Assembly (NCBI GenBank): GCA_903913215.1
Contig: CAIWKE010000010.1
Coordinates: forward strand, 116,265-180,264
DNA: 64,000 nucleotides
Source of the DNA: an uncultured Holophagaceae bacterium
Lineage (GTDB): Bacteria; Acidobacteriota; Holophagae; Holophagales; Holophagaceae
Direction: 5' to 3'
This document shows, piece by piece, positions 21,101 to 28,947 of this stretch. A model generated the notes under the pieces. It worked only from the letters and a program-made list of their open reading frames with translations. It was not told the origin of the DNA and did no database searches. How positions within the stretch are numbered: position 1 is the stretch's first letter; the number at the start of each line of letters is the position of its first letter. The position numbers and the translations under genes were made by a program.

Positions 21101-21491
21101 GGGGCACATCGTTCACGGTCAGGGCCAAGAGGGCCGTGGTGCCACCACTCGCATTGGTGGCGGTCACGGTGTAGGAGGCCGTAGGCGCCACCGCGCCCGG
21201 CGTGCCCGTGAGGCTGCCGCTCACGGTGTCAAGGGTCAGGCCCGCAGGCAAGGTGGGTGAGATGGTGTAGCCCGAGACTGCTCCGCCGCCATGGCTCGGC
21301 ACATTGGGAGTGATCGCCGCCCCCTTGGTATAGACCGCAGGGTTGGTGGGATAGCTGAGGGCCTGAGGGGCAGCCAGAGGCACGGACGCCGGTGTGCCCG
21401 AGCCACCGCCCGGGCTGCAAGCGGCGAGGGAGATCAGGAGCAGGCCCGCAGTCAGGCGAGTGAGGAGCAGCGTGGGAAGGCTTCGTCGCAA
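18123..21491 (-). CDS. Large Ig-repeat lipoprotein with BNR-like C-terminal half
   Basis: 1122 aa. Lipoprotein signal peptide (LLLISLAAC, then SPGGGSG). Two putative-Ig (He_PIG type) domains follow, then five Ig-like repeats of about 93 aa starting with PxFTTQPxNxxxxxGQNxQF. Four of the five are nearly identical. The C-terminal 430 residues consist of about seven copies of a motif like VWxQSDGxxxNIWANRYTAGxGWG, resembling BNR/sialidase-type propeller blades. Start is a TTG behind GAGGTG; the same leader (GAGGTG, 4 nt, start) precedes the gene at 24628. A bipartite motif lies 55 nt upstream. Likely anchored at the cell surface. Confidence 0.85.
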   Translation of the reverse strand: MRRSLPTLLLTRLTAGLLLISLAACSPGGGSGTPASVPLAAPQALSYPTNPAVYTKGAAITPNVPSHGGGAVSGYTISPTLPAGLTLDTVSGSLTGTPGAVAPTASYTVTATNASGGTTALLALTVNDVPPAHLAYGTPAATYTVGTAITPNPVTQDGGVVTGYSVAPSLPAGLTFSSLSGTITGTPSATSALSIYTVTATNSGGSTTANLSIAVNAAPVAPAFITQPANLSLTAGQNGQFVVAVSGTPTPTLDWQTSLNGGAWSSLGVTSPVLSLQSATLADSGRVYRVVASSTAGTVTSNSATLTVTAAPVAPSFTTQPANLSLTAGQNGQFVVAVGGTPTPTLDWQTSLSGGAWSSLGVTSPVLSVQGVTLADSGRQYRVVASSSAGTVTSNSASLTVSAAPVAPAFTTQPANLSLTAGQNGQFVVAVIGTPTPTLDWQTSLNGGAWSSLGVTSPVLSVQSATLADSGRQYRVVASSSAGTVTSNSATLTVTAAPVAPAFTTQPANATITEGQNAQFLVAVSGIPAPTLQWQTSINQGSWSSMGVTSPVLAVLGATLADSGRLYRVLASNSAGTVTSNSGTLTVNAAPVAPVFTTQPVNATIIEGQNAQFVVAVSGVPAPTLQWQVSTSNGSTWGDVAGSTGTVLDVLGATLAQSGRQFRAVATSTSGSLASQAAVLTVHAAQGAKAFGTAALIEAGPTPAARSQIAFAPNGDALAVWMQQSDGVFFHIWANHYTAATNTWGTETIIGNGATDAWDPKIAVDPQGNALVVWYQDGDPTGAGRNDIWSNYYTAGAGWGLAQLVETDNAGPALNPQVAMDANGVGMAVWLQSDGTASQIRSNRFTAGAWGTVTLLEVVAPGASRDPQIAIDANGNALAVWSRYDGVSENIWANRYTAGVGWGAASLIETDNAGPATAPKVAFDAAGNALAVWQQSDGLRRNIWSNRYTAGVGWGTAELIEWNNAADANLPQIAVDGSGTAVAVWEQNGSFGSPTRIWSNRYTPGSGWGGFPSLIQTDISGGSTANGATPQIALDASGNAIAVWVQPDGASDNTPDIWVNRYTVGSGWGTTANLGQIRINIPGAAGASASQPHIAIDANGNALVVWTQSNGVNDGIWANRYQ
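19699..20814 (-). repeat. Four tandem 279-bp repeats encoding Ig-like domains
   Basis: Units 19699-19977, 19978-20256, 20257-20535 and 20536-20814 are each 279 bp (93 codons). They remain highly similar at the DNA level, including synonymous positions. A more diverged fifth unit lies at about 19430-19698. This suggests recent duplication or gene conversion within the gene. Confidence 0.9.
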
Positions 21492-21546
21492 GGCACACCT
21501 CGGGAGATGGTTCAGGCTGGGGCCCCACCTTCAGGGCTCCCAGGGA

Positions 21547-21572
21547 CGCTTTCCAGAAAGGGGGTGGGCCAC
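21547..21572 (-). promoter_or_regulatory. Bipartite motif GTGGCCCA-N11-GAAAGCG (copy A)
   Basis: On the minus strand GTGGCCCA (21572-21565), 11 nt, then GAAAGCG (21553-21547). It ends 55 nt before the TTG start of the Ig-repeat lipoprotein. Identical architecture occurs at 24685, 25834 and 30471. The spacer holds CTTTCTGGAAAG-like dyad symmetry. Confidence 0.6.
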
Positions 21573-21601
21573 CCAAGGGGAAGGGTGTCCGTGCGGGGGG
21601 C

Positions 21602-24600
21602 CTACTGGACCGTCCCGTGGGTGATGACGGCGGCGGGGCTTGTGGCACCGGTGATGGAAAAGGGCGAACCCACCGCAGCCGTGAGGGCGCCTGTGGCCGG
21701 GTCGATCCGGTAGACCGACACGGAATTGCCAGCCCCATTGGTCACGTAGGCGTAACTGCCCGAGGCTTCGATGGTCATGGCTACTGGGTTGGCGCCGGTG
21801 GCCTGGACGTCTCCTGTGGCCGTCATGAGGCCGGTGGCGCCATCGATCGTATAGGCCACCACCCGGTTGAGGCCGCCGATCTGGGTGAAGTAGATGTACC
21901 GGCCTGAGGGATGGATGGCCACCGCACTGGCCCGACTGACCGGGAAGTCCTGCACGCCCGCCAGGCTCGCATCCGCATCCAGGCGGGTGAGGGCCCCGGT
22001 GGTGGAGGCGATGGCGAAGATGGTGACGGTGCTGTTGTTGTCGTTGGTGACGTAGAGGAACCCGCCCGAGGGATGGGCGGCCACCCGGTAGGGGGAGGGG
22101 CCAGTGGCAAAATCCTGGACCCCGCTGGTTGCGGCATCAGCATCCAGCCGGGTGAGCCCGCCAACCAGGGGGTCGATGACATAGGCCGACACGCTGTTGC
22201 TGTAAGCGTTGACGGCATAGACGAAGCGGCCGGAGGGATCGATGGTGAGCGCCGTGGTCCCATTGCCGGCGGCAAAGGGAGATCCAGGCATGGGGACCAG
22301 GTGGCCGTCGAGGGCATCCAGGCGGTAGCCGGTGACGCTGCCCGGGCCGGCATTGTTGTAGTTCGCGAAGTAGACGAAGCGTCCGGTCGGATCCACCACA
22401 GAGGCACTGGCATACTGCCCCGTCGGGGCGGCGTAGGGGAAACCGGAGAGCTGGGTGAGTCCGCCATCCGCAGCCACCTTGAACCCGCTCAGGGTCGGGT
22501 TGTAGTTGGCGACGTAGAGGTAGGGGCCATAGTCAGGTTGGAAGGGGCTCAGGCCCAGGGCTAGGCTCTGGGTGTTCCAACCACTGGCGAAGGGAGAACC
22601 GCTCAGGGCACTGAGGGCTCCGGTTCCGGCGTTGATGCCAAAGGCCGAGACGCTGCCCGTGGTATTCCCCCCGTTCGTGTTGGCCACATAGGCGAAGGTG
22701 GGCGCGTAGGTCAGCGGGCTCGCGCCATTGGCCAGTGCCAGGGACGTGCCGCCTCGCCCCGACACCGTGGTCAGGGCCGTGAGGGCACCCGTGACGGGGT
22801 GGATGGAATAGGTCGAGAGATCGTTCGATCCAGTGTTGGCCACGTACAGGAAGCGCCCCGAAGCATCGACCTGGGCGGATTGGGGGTGGGTTCCCGCAGG
22901 ACTTGTGCCCAGGCTGCTCAGGGCCCCCGATGTGCCGTCGATGGCAAAGGCCGAGACATTATTGGAAGTGTAGTTCGCCACATACGCGAACCGGCTGGAG
23001 GGATCCACTGTGACGGAGATGGGGAGGGCGCCCGCCGCGAAGGGACTGCCCGCCACGGCGGTCAGGGCTCCGGTGGAAGGGTTCAGACTGTAGGCGGAGA
23101 GGCTGCCCGCGACATTGGCGGTGAACACGAAGCGGCCAGAGGGATCGACGGTGACCGAGCGGACTCCGCCTGTGCCCGCAGTCGCAAAGGGGCTGCCTGC
23201 CACAGCCGTCAGGGCCCCGTAGGTGGGATGGATGCTATAGGCGTAGATCTTGGAGTCGTTGCAGGCCACATAGACGAAGCGGCCCGTGGGATCCACGGTG
23301 ACGGACAAGGGCTGAGCGCCCGCTGCGAACTGGCCTGCGGCCGCCATGAACCCATTGCTGGGTTCGATGGTGAAGGCGGACACATCGTTGGAGCCGAAGT
23401 TCGCCACGAAGGCGAACCGGCCCGTGGGATCGAGCGCCAGGGCATAGGGATTGGTTCCCGAGGCCATGGATTGGTTGTAGTACAGACTCCCGCTGGGGTT
23501 GATGGAGTAATAGTCCACCGTGCCCGAGGCGCCGCAGGCGATGTAGGCATAGGTCCCACCGGGGTGGATGGCGACAGCCTGGGGCCCTGCATTCGTGCCC
23601 ATATAACCGCAGTGGCGCAGCTGCCCGGTGGCGGGATTCACCGTGTAGGTCGACAGGGTGTTGTCCCCAGGATTGGCCACCAGCGCGAAGCGGGGGATCG
23701 GATTCACGGTGATCGACAGCACCATCGCGGTGCTGCCCCCGCTGTTCGACGCCGTCACAGTGTAGGCGGCCTTCAACGAACGGACGGTGGGGGTACCAGA
23801 CAGCAGGCCCGTGCCGGGGTCGAGGCTCAGCCCTGCAGGCAAGGTGGGGATGACGGTGTACTGGGCCACGCTGCCGCCCACATGGGTGGGCATATTGGGG
23901 ACAATGGCGGTGCCCACGTTGTAGATGGCCGGGTTGTTGGCATAGCTGAGCCCGCTGGGGGCTTGGTCGTTCACCGTGAGGGTCAGCACTGTCGTCGCAG
24001 CCCCACCGCTGTTCGTAGCTGTGACTGTATAGAGGGTTCTCACCGAGGCACTCGTCGGGGTACCGGAAAGGACACCCGAACCAGGGTTCAAGCTGAGTCC
24101 CGCCGGCAGAGTCGGACTCACAGCATAGGACACGACAGCACCCCCGGAGGTGGTGGGCGCATCCGCGGCGAGTGGCGTGCCCACGGTGCACACAGCCAAG
24201 TCGTAGCCATAAGCCAGGCTGGTTGGCGGCCGGTCATTCACCGTGAGGGCGAGCGTCGCCGTGGTGCTGCCTCCGCTGTTGGAAGCGGTGACGACGTAAC
24301 TGGTCAGGGGCGCCAGGACCGTGGGTGTGCCCGTGACGGTGCCCAGGGTGGCGTCAAGGACCAGCCCCACAGGCAGGGCCGGGACCACGGAATAGCTGGT
24401 GACGGGGTCGCCTCCGTGGCTCGACGGGTTGGTGGCGATGACCTGACCTAGGGTGTAGACGGCTGGATTCACCGCAAAGGCGAGGGCGCTGGGCGGAGCC
24501 ACCGGCGTCGGCGCGGGGACCGGCGCAGCGTTTGGGCTGGCCCCACCGCCGCCGCAGGCCGAACCCAGACCCAGCAGGAGCCCTGCCAGCAGCAGGTTTA

Positions 24601-24628
24601 GCAGTCGGACAGACGGGGCTCGGTTCAT
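21602..24628 (-). CDS. Lipoprotein with Ig-like domains and lactonase-type beta-propeller
   Basis: 1008 aa. Lipoprotein signal (LLAGLLLGLGSAC, then GGGGAS). Residues about 35-315 hold three He_PIG-type Ig domains (LAFAVNPAVYTLGQ, LAYGYDLAVCTVGT, LSYANNPAIYNVGT). The remaining 690 residues consist of repeats such as YAYIACGASGTVDYYSINP, VDPTGRFVYVACNDS and VDASGRFLYVANTGSNDL, typical of 7-bladed lactonase (6-phosphogluconolactonase-like) propellers; enough repeats are present for two propellers. Enzyme activity is not implied. The ATG at 24628 has GAGGTG upstream, and a bipartite motif lies 56 nt before it. Confidence 0.87.
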   Translation of the reverse strand: MNRAPSVRLLNLLLAGLLLGLGSACGGGGASPNAAPVPAPTPVAPPSALAFAVNPAVYTLGQVIATNPSSHGGDPVTSYSVVPALPVGLVLDATLGTVTGTPTVLAPLTSYVVTASNSGGSTTATLALTVNDRPPTSLAYGYDLAVCTVGTPLAADAPTTSGGAVVSYAVSPTLPAGLSLNPGSGVLSGTPTSASVRTLYTVTATNSGGAATTVLTLTVNDQAPSGLSYANNPAIYNVGTAIVPNMPTHVGGSVAQYTVIPTLPAGLSLDPGTGLLSGTPTVRSLKAAYTVTASNSGGSTAMVLSITVNPIPRFALVANPGDNTLSTYTVNPATGQLRHCGYMGTNAGPQAVAIHPGGTYAYIACGASGTVDYYSINPSGSLYYNQSMASGTNPYALALDPTGRFAFVANFGSNDVSAFTIEPSNGFMAAAGQFAAGAQPLSVTVDPTGRFVYVACNDSKIYAYSIHPTYGALTAVAGSPFATAGTGGVRSVTVDPSGRFVFTANVAGSLSAYSLNPSTGALTAVAGSPFAAGALPISVTVDPSSRFAYVANYTSNNVSAFAIDGTSGALSSLGTSPAGTHPQSAQVDASGRFLYVANTGSNDLSTYSIHPVTGALTALTTVSGRGGTSLALANGASPLTYAPTFAYVANTNGGNTTGSVSAFGINAGTGALSALSGSPFASGWNTQSLALGLSPFQPDYGPYLYVANYNPTLSGFKVAADGGLTQLSGFPYAAPTGQYASASVVDPTGRFVYFANYNNAGPGSVTGYRLDALDGHLVPMPGSPFAAGNGTTALTIDPSGRFVYAVNAYSNSVSAYVIDPLVGGLTRLDADAATSGVQDFATGPSPYRVAAHPSGGFLYVTNDNNSTVTIFAIASTTGALTRLDADASLAGVQDFPVSRASAVAIHPSGRYIYFTQIGGLNRVVAYTIDGATGLMTATGDVQATGANPVAMTIEASGSYAYVTNGAGNSVSVYRIDPATGALTAAVGSPFSITGATSPAAVITHGTVQ

Positions 24629-24684
24629 GGCGCACCTCGGAGGCATGGCTCAGCCTCCATCCCCGGCGGCTGCTGGCCCAGGCA

Positions 24685-24710
24685 CGCTTTTGAAATAGGG
24701 CCTGGGCCAC
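24685..24710 (-). promoter_or_regulatory. Bipartite motif GTGGCCCA-N11-AAAAGCG (copy B)
   Basis: On the minus strand GTGGCCCA (24710-24703), 11 nt, then AAAAGCG (24691-24685), 56 nt before the propeller lipoprotein start. The first base touches the stop codon of the upstream gene. Here TGGCCCAGGC can pair with GCCTGGGCCA just downstream, giving a 10-bp stem whose loop contains the AAAAGCG part. Confidence 0.6.
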
Positions 24711-25780
24711 TAGGGACGGGTTGCAACCACGTCCGATTCGACCGTGGCGTCGGCTAGCGTCTGCTTGTAATACCAGCCGTTGGGGAAGAGCGTGCCGCCG
24801 TCGAACTTGCCATCCCGACCGGTCGGCCGATCAGTCATGAGGACCAGATTCCATTCCCGGATGCCAGAACTGTAGTGGAAGACGAATCGATAACGGGCCG
24901 CTTCCAAAGGGTTCGCCTGCCGGGAGATCAGCTGATCAGGATCGCTGAGATGGCCTGGCCGCTTCGACCAGCGCTCGGAGACGCTCTGATTGGGCCTGAG
25001 GGTGAAGCCCTCGCTCTCCAGGAGGAAGGAACCCGATTCCCGCCGGTAGAGGATTTCCATCCCCCCTTGGGGCCAGGTCTTGGAGGCCATCGTAAAGGTC
25101 CCGTCGGCCCGGAAGTCGTAGAGCCAGTGGGTGTAGCCCTGGACATCCCCGGAACCCCAGCTGCTGAAGCTGGAGGCCGTCCGCTGCCACTTGCCCAGGA
25201 GGCTCGTGGGCCTGTCCTGGGGTTCCGGGGCCCTGGAAGCCGATGCTCCTGCGACCTGGGGCGCGCTCATGTGCAGTCCACCGATGACCTGGTTGACGAG
25301 GTCATCGAAGGGCTGGTGAGTGTTCTCAAAGAGCAGGCTCATGTGCTGGCCGTGACCCGTGAAGGTGTGCACGGATAGCAGCATGTCCGCGCCTTCGACC
25401 TTGGCCACGGCGGTCTGCTGGATGAACGTCCAGGCCGTGCCGGAAACGGGCGCGGTGCGCGTGGTGTGATTGGCCGCGCCCGGATAGCGCCGGGCGATGA
25501 GCGCCTCCCAATCAGCCGCAGCATCCGACGCCAGGCTTCCCCGACTTGGCACCACCCGATGCACCGTCAGTCGGCAGAAGCCCCGGCCCGGGACCGGGCG
25601 CGTGTAACCGTCATAGCTCGGAGCGGATTCCGTCTGCCATTCCCCGGCTGGCAAGGTGAAGCTCATGAAATCCAGCCGCTGGATGGCCCTGGCGGACGGG
25701 CCCGGGAGAACCGCCGCGGCGGAGGTCAGGGCCAGCAAGCCGCTGAAGGCCAGCAGCAGCATGGTCGGACGGCCGGACAT
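24710..25780 (-). CDS. Exported protein of unknown function
   Basis: 356 aa. Signal peptide at residues 1-24 (MSGRPTMLLLAFSGLLALTS). The first half (about 40-170) is a compact domain beginning LDFMSFTLPAGEWQTES; the second half begins LLGKWQRTASSFSSWGS, contains YDFRADGTFTM and ends in GGTLFPNGWYYKQT, reminiscent of small lipocalin-like beta domains. I do not recognise the family. An AGGAGGTTCC stands directly before the ATG. An inverted copy of the bipartite motif lies 53 nt upstream. It is followed without a gap by copy B and the propeller lipoprotein gene. Confidence 0.8.
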   Translation of the reverse strand: MSGRPTMLLLAFSGLLALTSAAAVLPGPSARAIQRLDFMSFTLPAGEWQTESAPSYDGYTRPVPGRGFCRLTVHRVVPSRGSLASDAAADWEALIARRYPGAANHTTRTAPVSGTAWTFIQQTAVAKVEGADMLLSVHTFTGHGQHMSLLFENTHQPFDDLVNQVIGGLHMSAPQVAGASASRAPEPQDRPTSLLGKWQRTASSFSSWGSGDVQGYTHWLYDFRADGTFTMASKTWPQGGMEILYRRESGSFLLESEGFTLRPNQSVSERWSKRPGHLSDPDQLISRQANPLEAARYRFVFHYSSGIREWNLVLMTDRPTGRDGKFDGGTLFPNGWYYKQTLADATVESDVVATRP

Positions 25781-25833
25781 GGAACCTCCTTCAAGGAAAA
25801 CCAGTCTAGGTGGCAATGGTCGGAGCGCAGCCG

Positions 25834-25859
25834 GTGGCCCAGCCCCTTTCGGGAAAGCG
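25834..25859 (+). promoter_or_regulatory. Bipartite motif GTGGCCCA-N11-GAAAGCG (copy D, inverted)
   Basis: GTGGCCCA (25834-25841), 11 nt, GAAAGCG (25853-25859) on the plus strand. It lies 53 nt upstream of the minus-strand gene starting at 25780, so it points away from that gene, unlike the other three copies. The spacer again holds a CTTTC-GG-GAAAG dyad. Confidence 0.5.
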
Positions 25860-25890
25860 GTTCCCCGCCCAAAGGCGCACCAGGGCTCCG

Positions 25891-28800
25891 TCACTTCCGT
25901 AATGGAGGCGGAGCACCCTCGACACCCAGGACGGCATGGCCCGCCAGAAGCGGCTGCCGGGCCAGGGCCTGGGCTCGCAACAGCTGGGCCTCGGCGGCCC
26001 CACCCTGGTCCTCCAGGAGCCGGGCCCGGTGGATCGCCAACTCGGGATCATCACCCGTGGGCTTGCGGAGCGGGTCCAGGGAGGCCAGGGCCTGATCCAG
26101 ATCCCCAGGGCGACCCCGCAACCGAAGGGCCCGAGCCAGGCCCAGACGGGGATCCCGGGATCCGGTATCGAGCTTGATGACCGCCTGGAAATCAGTGGCG
26201 GCCTTCGCGGCGGCACCCGCAGTCCCCGCCTCGGCCATGGCCAACTGGATCCAGGCCCGGATCTCCAGCACACCGGGATTCTTCATGGCCACCTGGGCCT
26301 GGGCGAAGGCGGTCAGGGCCTCCCGGCAGCTGGCCGCATCCCGGGCCTGGGTCTGACCCGGCTTGCCGTCGAAGAGGGTCAGGGCCTTGAGCCAGGCCCG
26401 GTAGTAGAGCAGGAGTGACTGGCCGGGCCAACGGGCCAGTCCCGCATCCAGAGCCGGGGTTGCACGCCGGGCCACCTCGCCCACAGAACGACCAGAAGCC
26501 AGGCGGCTCTGGGCCCAGTTCACCGCACTGTAGCCCAGGTCCGTGGTGCGGGTCAGGCGGGTGGGCTCCTTGGCAAGGAGCACCTCGAGTTGGGCGTGGC
26601 CGTCCGCCTGGAGGGGGTCCGGATCCCGCCCGTGATTCCAGGCATCCTGGGCCTGGAGGCCGCGCAGGTCCGCGTGGTTGGGTCCCACGAAGCGGAAGGA
26701 GATGCCAGGCATGTCCTTGAGTCGGTCCAACAGGGCCTCCGCGATGCCCAGGGGCTCAGCGGGATCCTGGTTGTGGACGAGCAGGTAGCGGGCCTCGTCC
26801 ATGGAATTGACCACGGCCAGATGGGGACCGCTGGGATGCCAGGGCTCCAGCTGCTCCGAAGCCAGGGCCATGCGGCGTCCCTCCCGCAGGGCCTCGAGGG
26901 GATCCTCATGGGCGACGGTTTGGGCGTGTCCCAGGGTGTAGAGGGCCTTGGCCAGGGCCCGCATGGCATCGGCGTCCATGGGCCTCAGCACCACCGCGCG
27001 CCGACCGGCCTCCACCTGCAACTGGCTGAGGGGGATGCCGTTCACACCGCCCAGCAGGGAGGTCTCCTTGGCACCCGACTCCAGGAGGATGGCGCGGACC
27101 TTCCAGGCCTCCGCCCAGTCCGGGTCCAGGGCCAGGGCCCGATCCGCCCAAGCCAGCCCCGCCAGGAAGGGGACCTTGATGGGCCGTCCTTCCCAGAGCT
27201 CGGTACTGGTCTCGAGGTCCTTCAGCTGGGCCAGGATCAGAGGTACTTCGGGATCGCTGCGGAGATCGGCCAGGAGCGACTCGCCGACCCGCAGGCCAGC
27301 TTCCACACAGGCCCTGGTCCTGGTCTTGTCGTTCTCCATGTGGGCTTCAGAGCCTTCCTGGGCCCAGGCCTGAACCTCGAGCAGGGTGGACTCGAAGCGT
27401 TCGGGATCCTCCGCCCGGGACTGCCGCGCCAGGCTTCGGGCTTCCGGGAAATGCTTCTCCACCAAGGCCATGAAGGCCCGCTGGTGCAGGTTGTTCCCCG
27501 CGAGCCTCAGATGCTCCAGGGCCGGCGCCTTGAGGGCCTTGTCCAAGGCCTGGCGGCGCTGAGTGCGCAGGTCCGGATCCTTCAATCCCTCCACGGCGGG
27601 CAGGGCTCGAAGGTAGCGCCGCCCGTAGACGAAGCCCAGGGCCTCGTCCAGCTCCGGTCCTCGATAGCCCTTGGCCTCGGCGGACTCCAGCGCCGCCAGG
27701 GCGGGCTCCAGCTCATCAAGCAGGTAGTGGACCTTGCCCCGCGCATAGTCCGCCGCCGCGCTGCCGGAGCCCTGGCGGGAGGCCAGCCTGGCCAGCCCGG
27801 CCCGGAGTTGCGCCTTCACGGGCCGCAGGTCGTGGGCTGGGGCCAGGTAGGCCATGCGCAAGCGCAGCTCGAGGGCCTTGGCCTCACCGCCCATCTGCGC
27901 CGCCTCCAGGGCGGCGAGAGTGCTCCGGCGGCTGTTCCAGCCGACGAAGACTCCAGCGGCAATCACCGCCAGGAGCCCCAGGCTCACCGAACGGGCTGCC
28001 AGCGGATTGCGGCGCATCCAGCGAATGCCCTGCTCCGCCCACCCCATGGGGCGGGCCTGGATGGCCTCCCCCTTCAGGACCCGTTCCAGATCGTCGGCCA
28101 GGGCTCCGGCCGTGATGTAGCGTCGCGTCGGCTCTTTCTGCATGGCCTTGGCCACCACCACCGCGAGATCCCTGGGAAGCCCCGGCACTTCTGCGACCAG
28201 GGAACGGGGCTCTTGCTCCAGAACCCTCCTCAGCAGGTCGCCGGGGTTCAGATCGACCTCAGCCGTCGGATTTTCAGGGGCCTCTGGGCTCTGGTCCCTG
28301 GTAGTGGCGCCAGAGGCATGACGAAAGGGCGGGCGGCTTGCGAGGACGGCATAGAGGGTGGCGCCCAGGCCATAGACATCGGCCCGGAAGTCCACCGGCG
28401 TCGCCCCCGTGACCTGCTCTGGCGCCATGAAGTCCACGCTGCCCATCAGCAGGCCCGAACGGGTGAGGCCCCCCTCCTCATCCCGCGCCAAGCCAAAATC
28501 GGATAGGAGCGCCTGCAGCCCTTCCTTGGTGGCCTCCACCAGGATGTTGGCGGGCTTGACGTCCCGGTGGACCAGCCCCATGCGATGGGCCGCGTCCAGC
28601 CCCCGGGCGGCCTGGGCTGCCAGGCCGACTTTCACCTGCCAGGTGGTTCCAGGATCGAGGTCCGCAAGTGTTTTGCCTTCCACGAGTTGGAGGAGGATGC
28701 AGGGGCGGCCCTCCAAGGTGCCCGTGTCGAGCACCCGCACAACATTCCGGTGCTCCACCCGGGCCTGGAGACGCGCTTCCAGCAGGAGACGATCAGCTTC

Positions 28801-28947
28801 CTTGGGATCGGCGCTGCGCACGAACTTGACCGCCACTGGACGCTCCAGGCCGGCATCCCAGGCCCGGTGGACTTCGCCCATCCCGCCGACTCCGAGCAAG
28901 CCCTTCAGGGCGACGCGACCATCCAGGTTGGTCAGCAGCAAGTTCAT
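25891..28947 (-). CDS. Hanks-type Ser/Thr protein kinase with TPR-like C-terminal half
   Basis: 1018 aa. Kinase domain at about 8-290: Gly-rich loop (GLLGVGGMGEV), ATP-binding Lys41, HRDVKPANIL (127-136) and DFG (150-152), all catalytic residues intact. One membrane helix follows (RSVSLGLLAVIAAGVFVGW, about 318-337). The remaining 680 residues are alanine- and leucine-rich helices of the TPR type, predicted outside the cytoplasm. It would phosphorylate proteins in response to an extracytoplasmic signal. Its ATG overlaps the stop of the MocR-type regulator gene by 4 nt, so both are coexpressed. Confidence 0.92.
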   Translation of the reverse strand: MNLLLTNLDGRVALKGLLGVGGMGEVHRAWDAGLERPVAVKFVRSADPKEADRLLLEARLQARVEHRNVVRVLDTGTLEGRPCILLQLVEGKTLADLDPGTTWQVKVGLAAQAARGLDAAHRMGLVHRDVKPANILVEATKEGLQALLSDFGLARDEEGGLTRSGLLMGSVDFMAPEQVTGATPVDFRADVYGLGATLYAVLASRPPFRHASGATTRDQSPEAPENPTAEVDLNPGDLLRRVLEQEPRSLVAEVPGLPRDLAVVVAKAMQKEPTRRYITAGALADDLERVLKGEAIQARPMGWAEQGIRWMRRNPLAARSVSLGLLAVIAAGVFVGWNSRRSTLAALEAAQMGGEAKALELRLRMAYLAPAHDLRPVKAQLRAGLARLASRQGSGSAAADYARGKVHYLLDELEPALAALESAEAKGYRGPELDEALGFVYGRRYLRALPAVEGLKDPDLRTQRRQALDKALKAPALEHLRLAGNNLHQRAFMALVEKHFPEARSLARQSRAEDPERFESTLLEVQAWAQEGSEAHMENDKTRTRACVEAGLRVGESLLADLRSDPEVPLILAQLKDLETSTELWEGRPIKVPFLAGLAWADRALALDPDWAEAWKVRAILLESGAKETSLLGGVNGIPLSQLQVEAGRRAVVLRPMDADAMRALAKALYTLGHAQTVAHEDPLEALREGRRMALASEQLEPWHPSGPHLAVVNSMDEARYLLVHNQDPAEPLGIAEALLDRLKDMPGISFRFVGPNHADLRGLQAQDAWNHGRDPDPLQADGHAQLEVLLAKEPTRLTRTTDLGYSAVNWAQSRLASGRSVGEVARRATPALDAGLARWPGQSLLLYYRAWLKALTLFDGKPGQTQARDAASCREALTAFAQAQVAMKNPGVLEIRAWIQLAMAEAGTAGAAAKAATDFQAVIKLDTGSRDPRLGLARALRLRGRPGDLDQALASLDPLRKPTGDDPELAIHRARLLEDQGGAAEAQLLRAQALARQPLLAGHAVLGVEGAPPPLRK

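Noticed and set aside
18213..24451. Long plus-strand open frames across the large lipoprotein genes
   Set aside because: They are low-complexity shadows of GC-rich repeats; the minus-strand frames have signal peptides, domains and ribosome binding sites.
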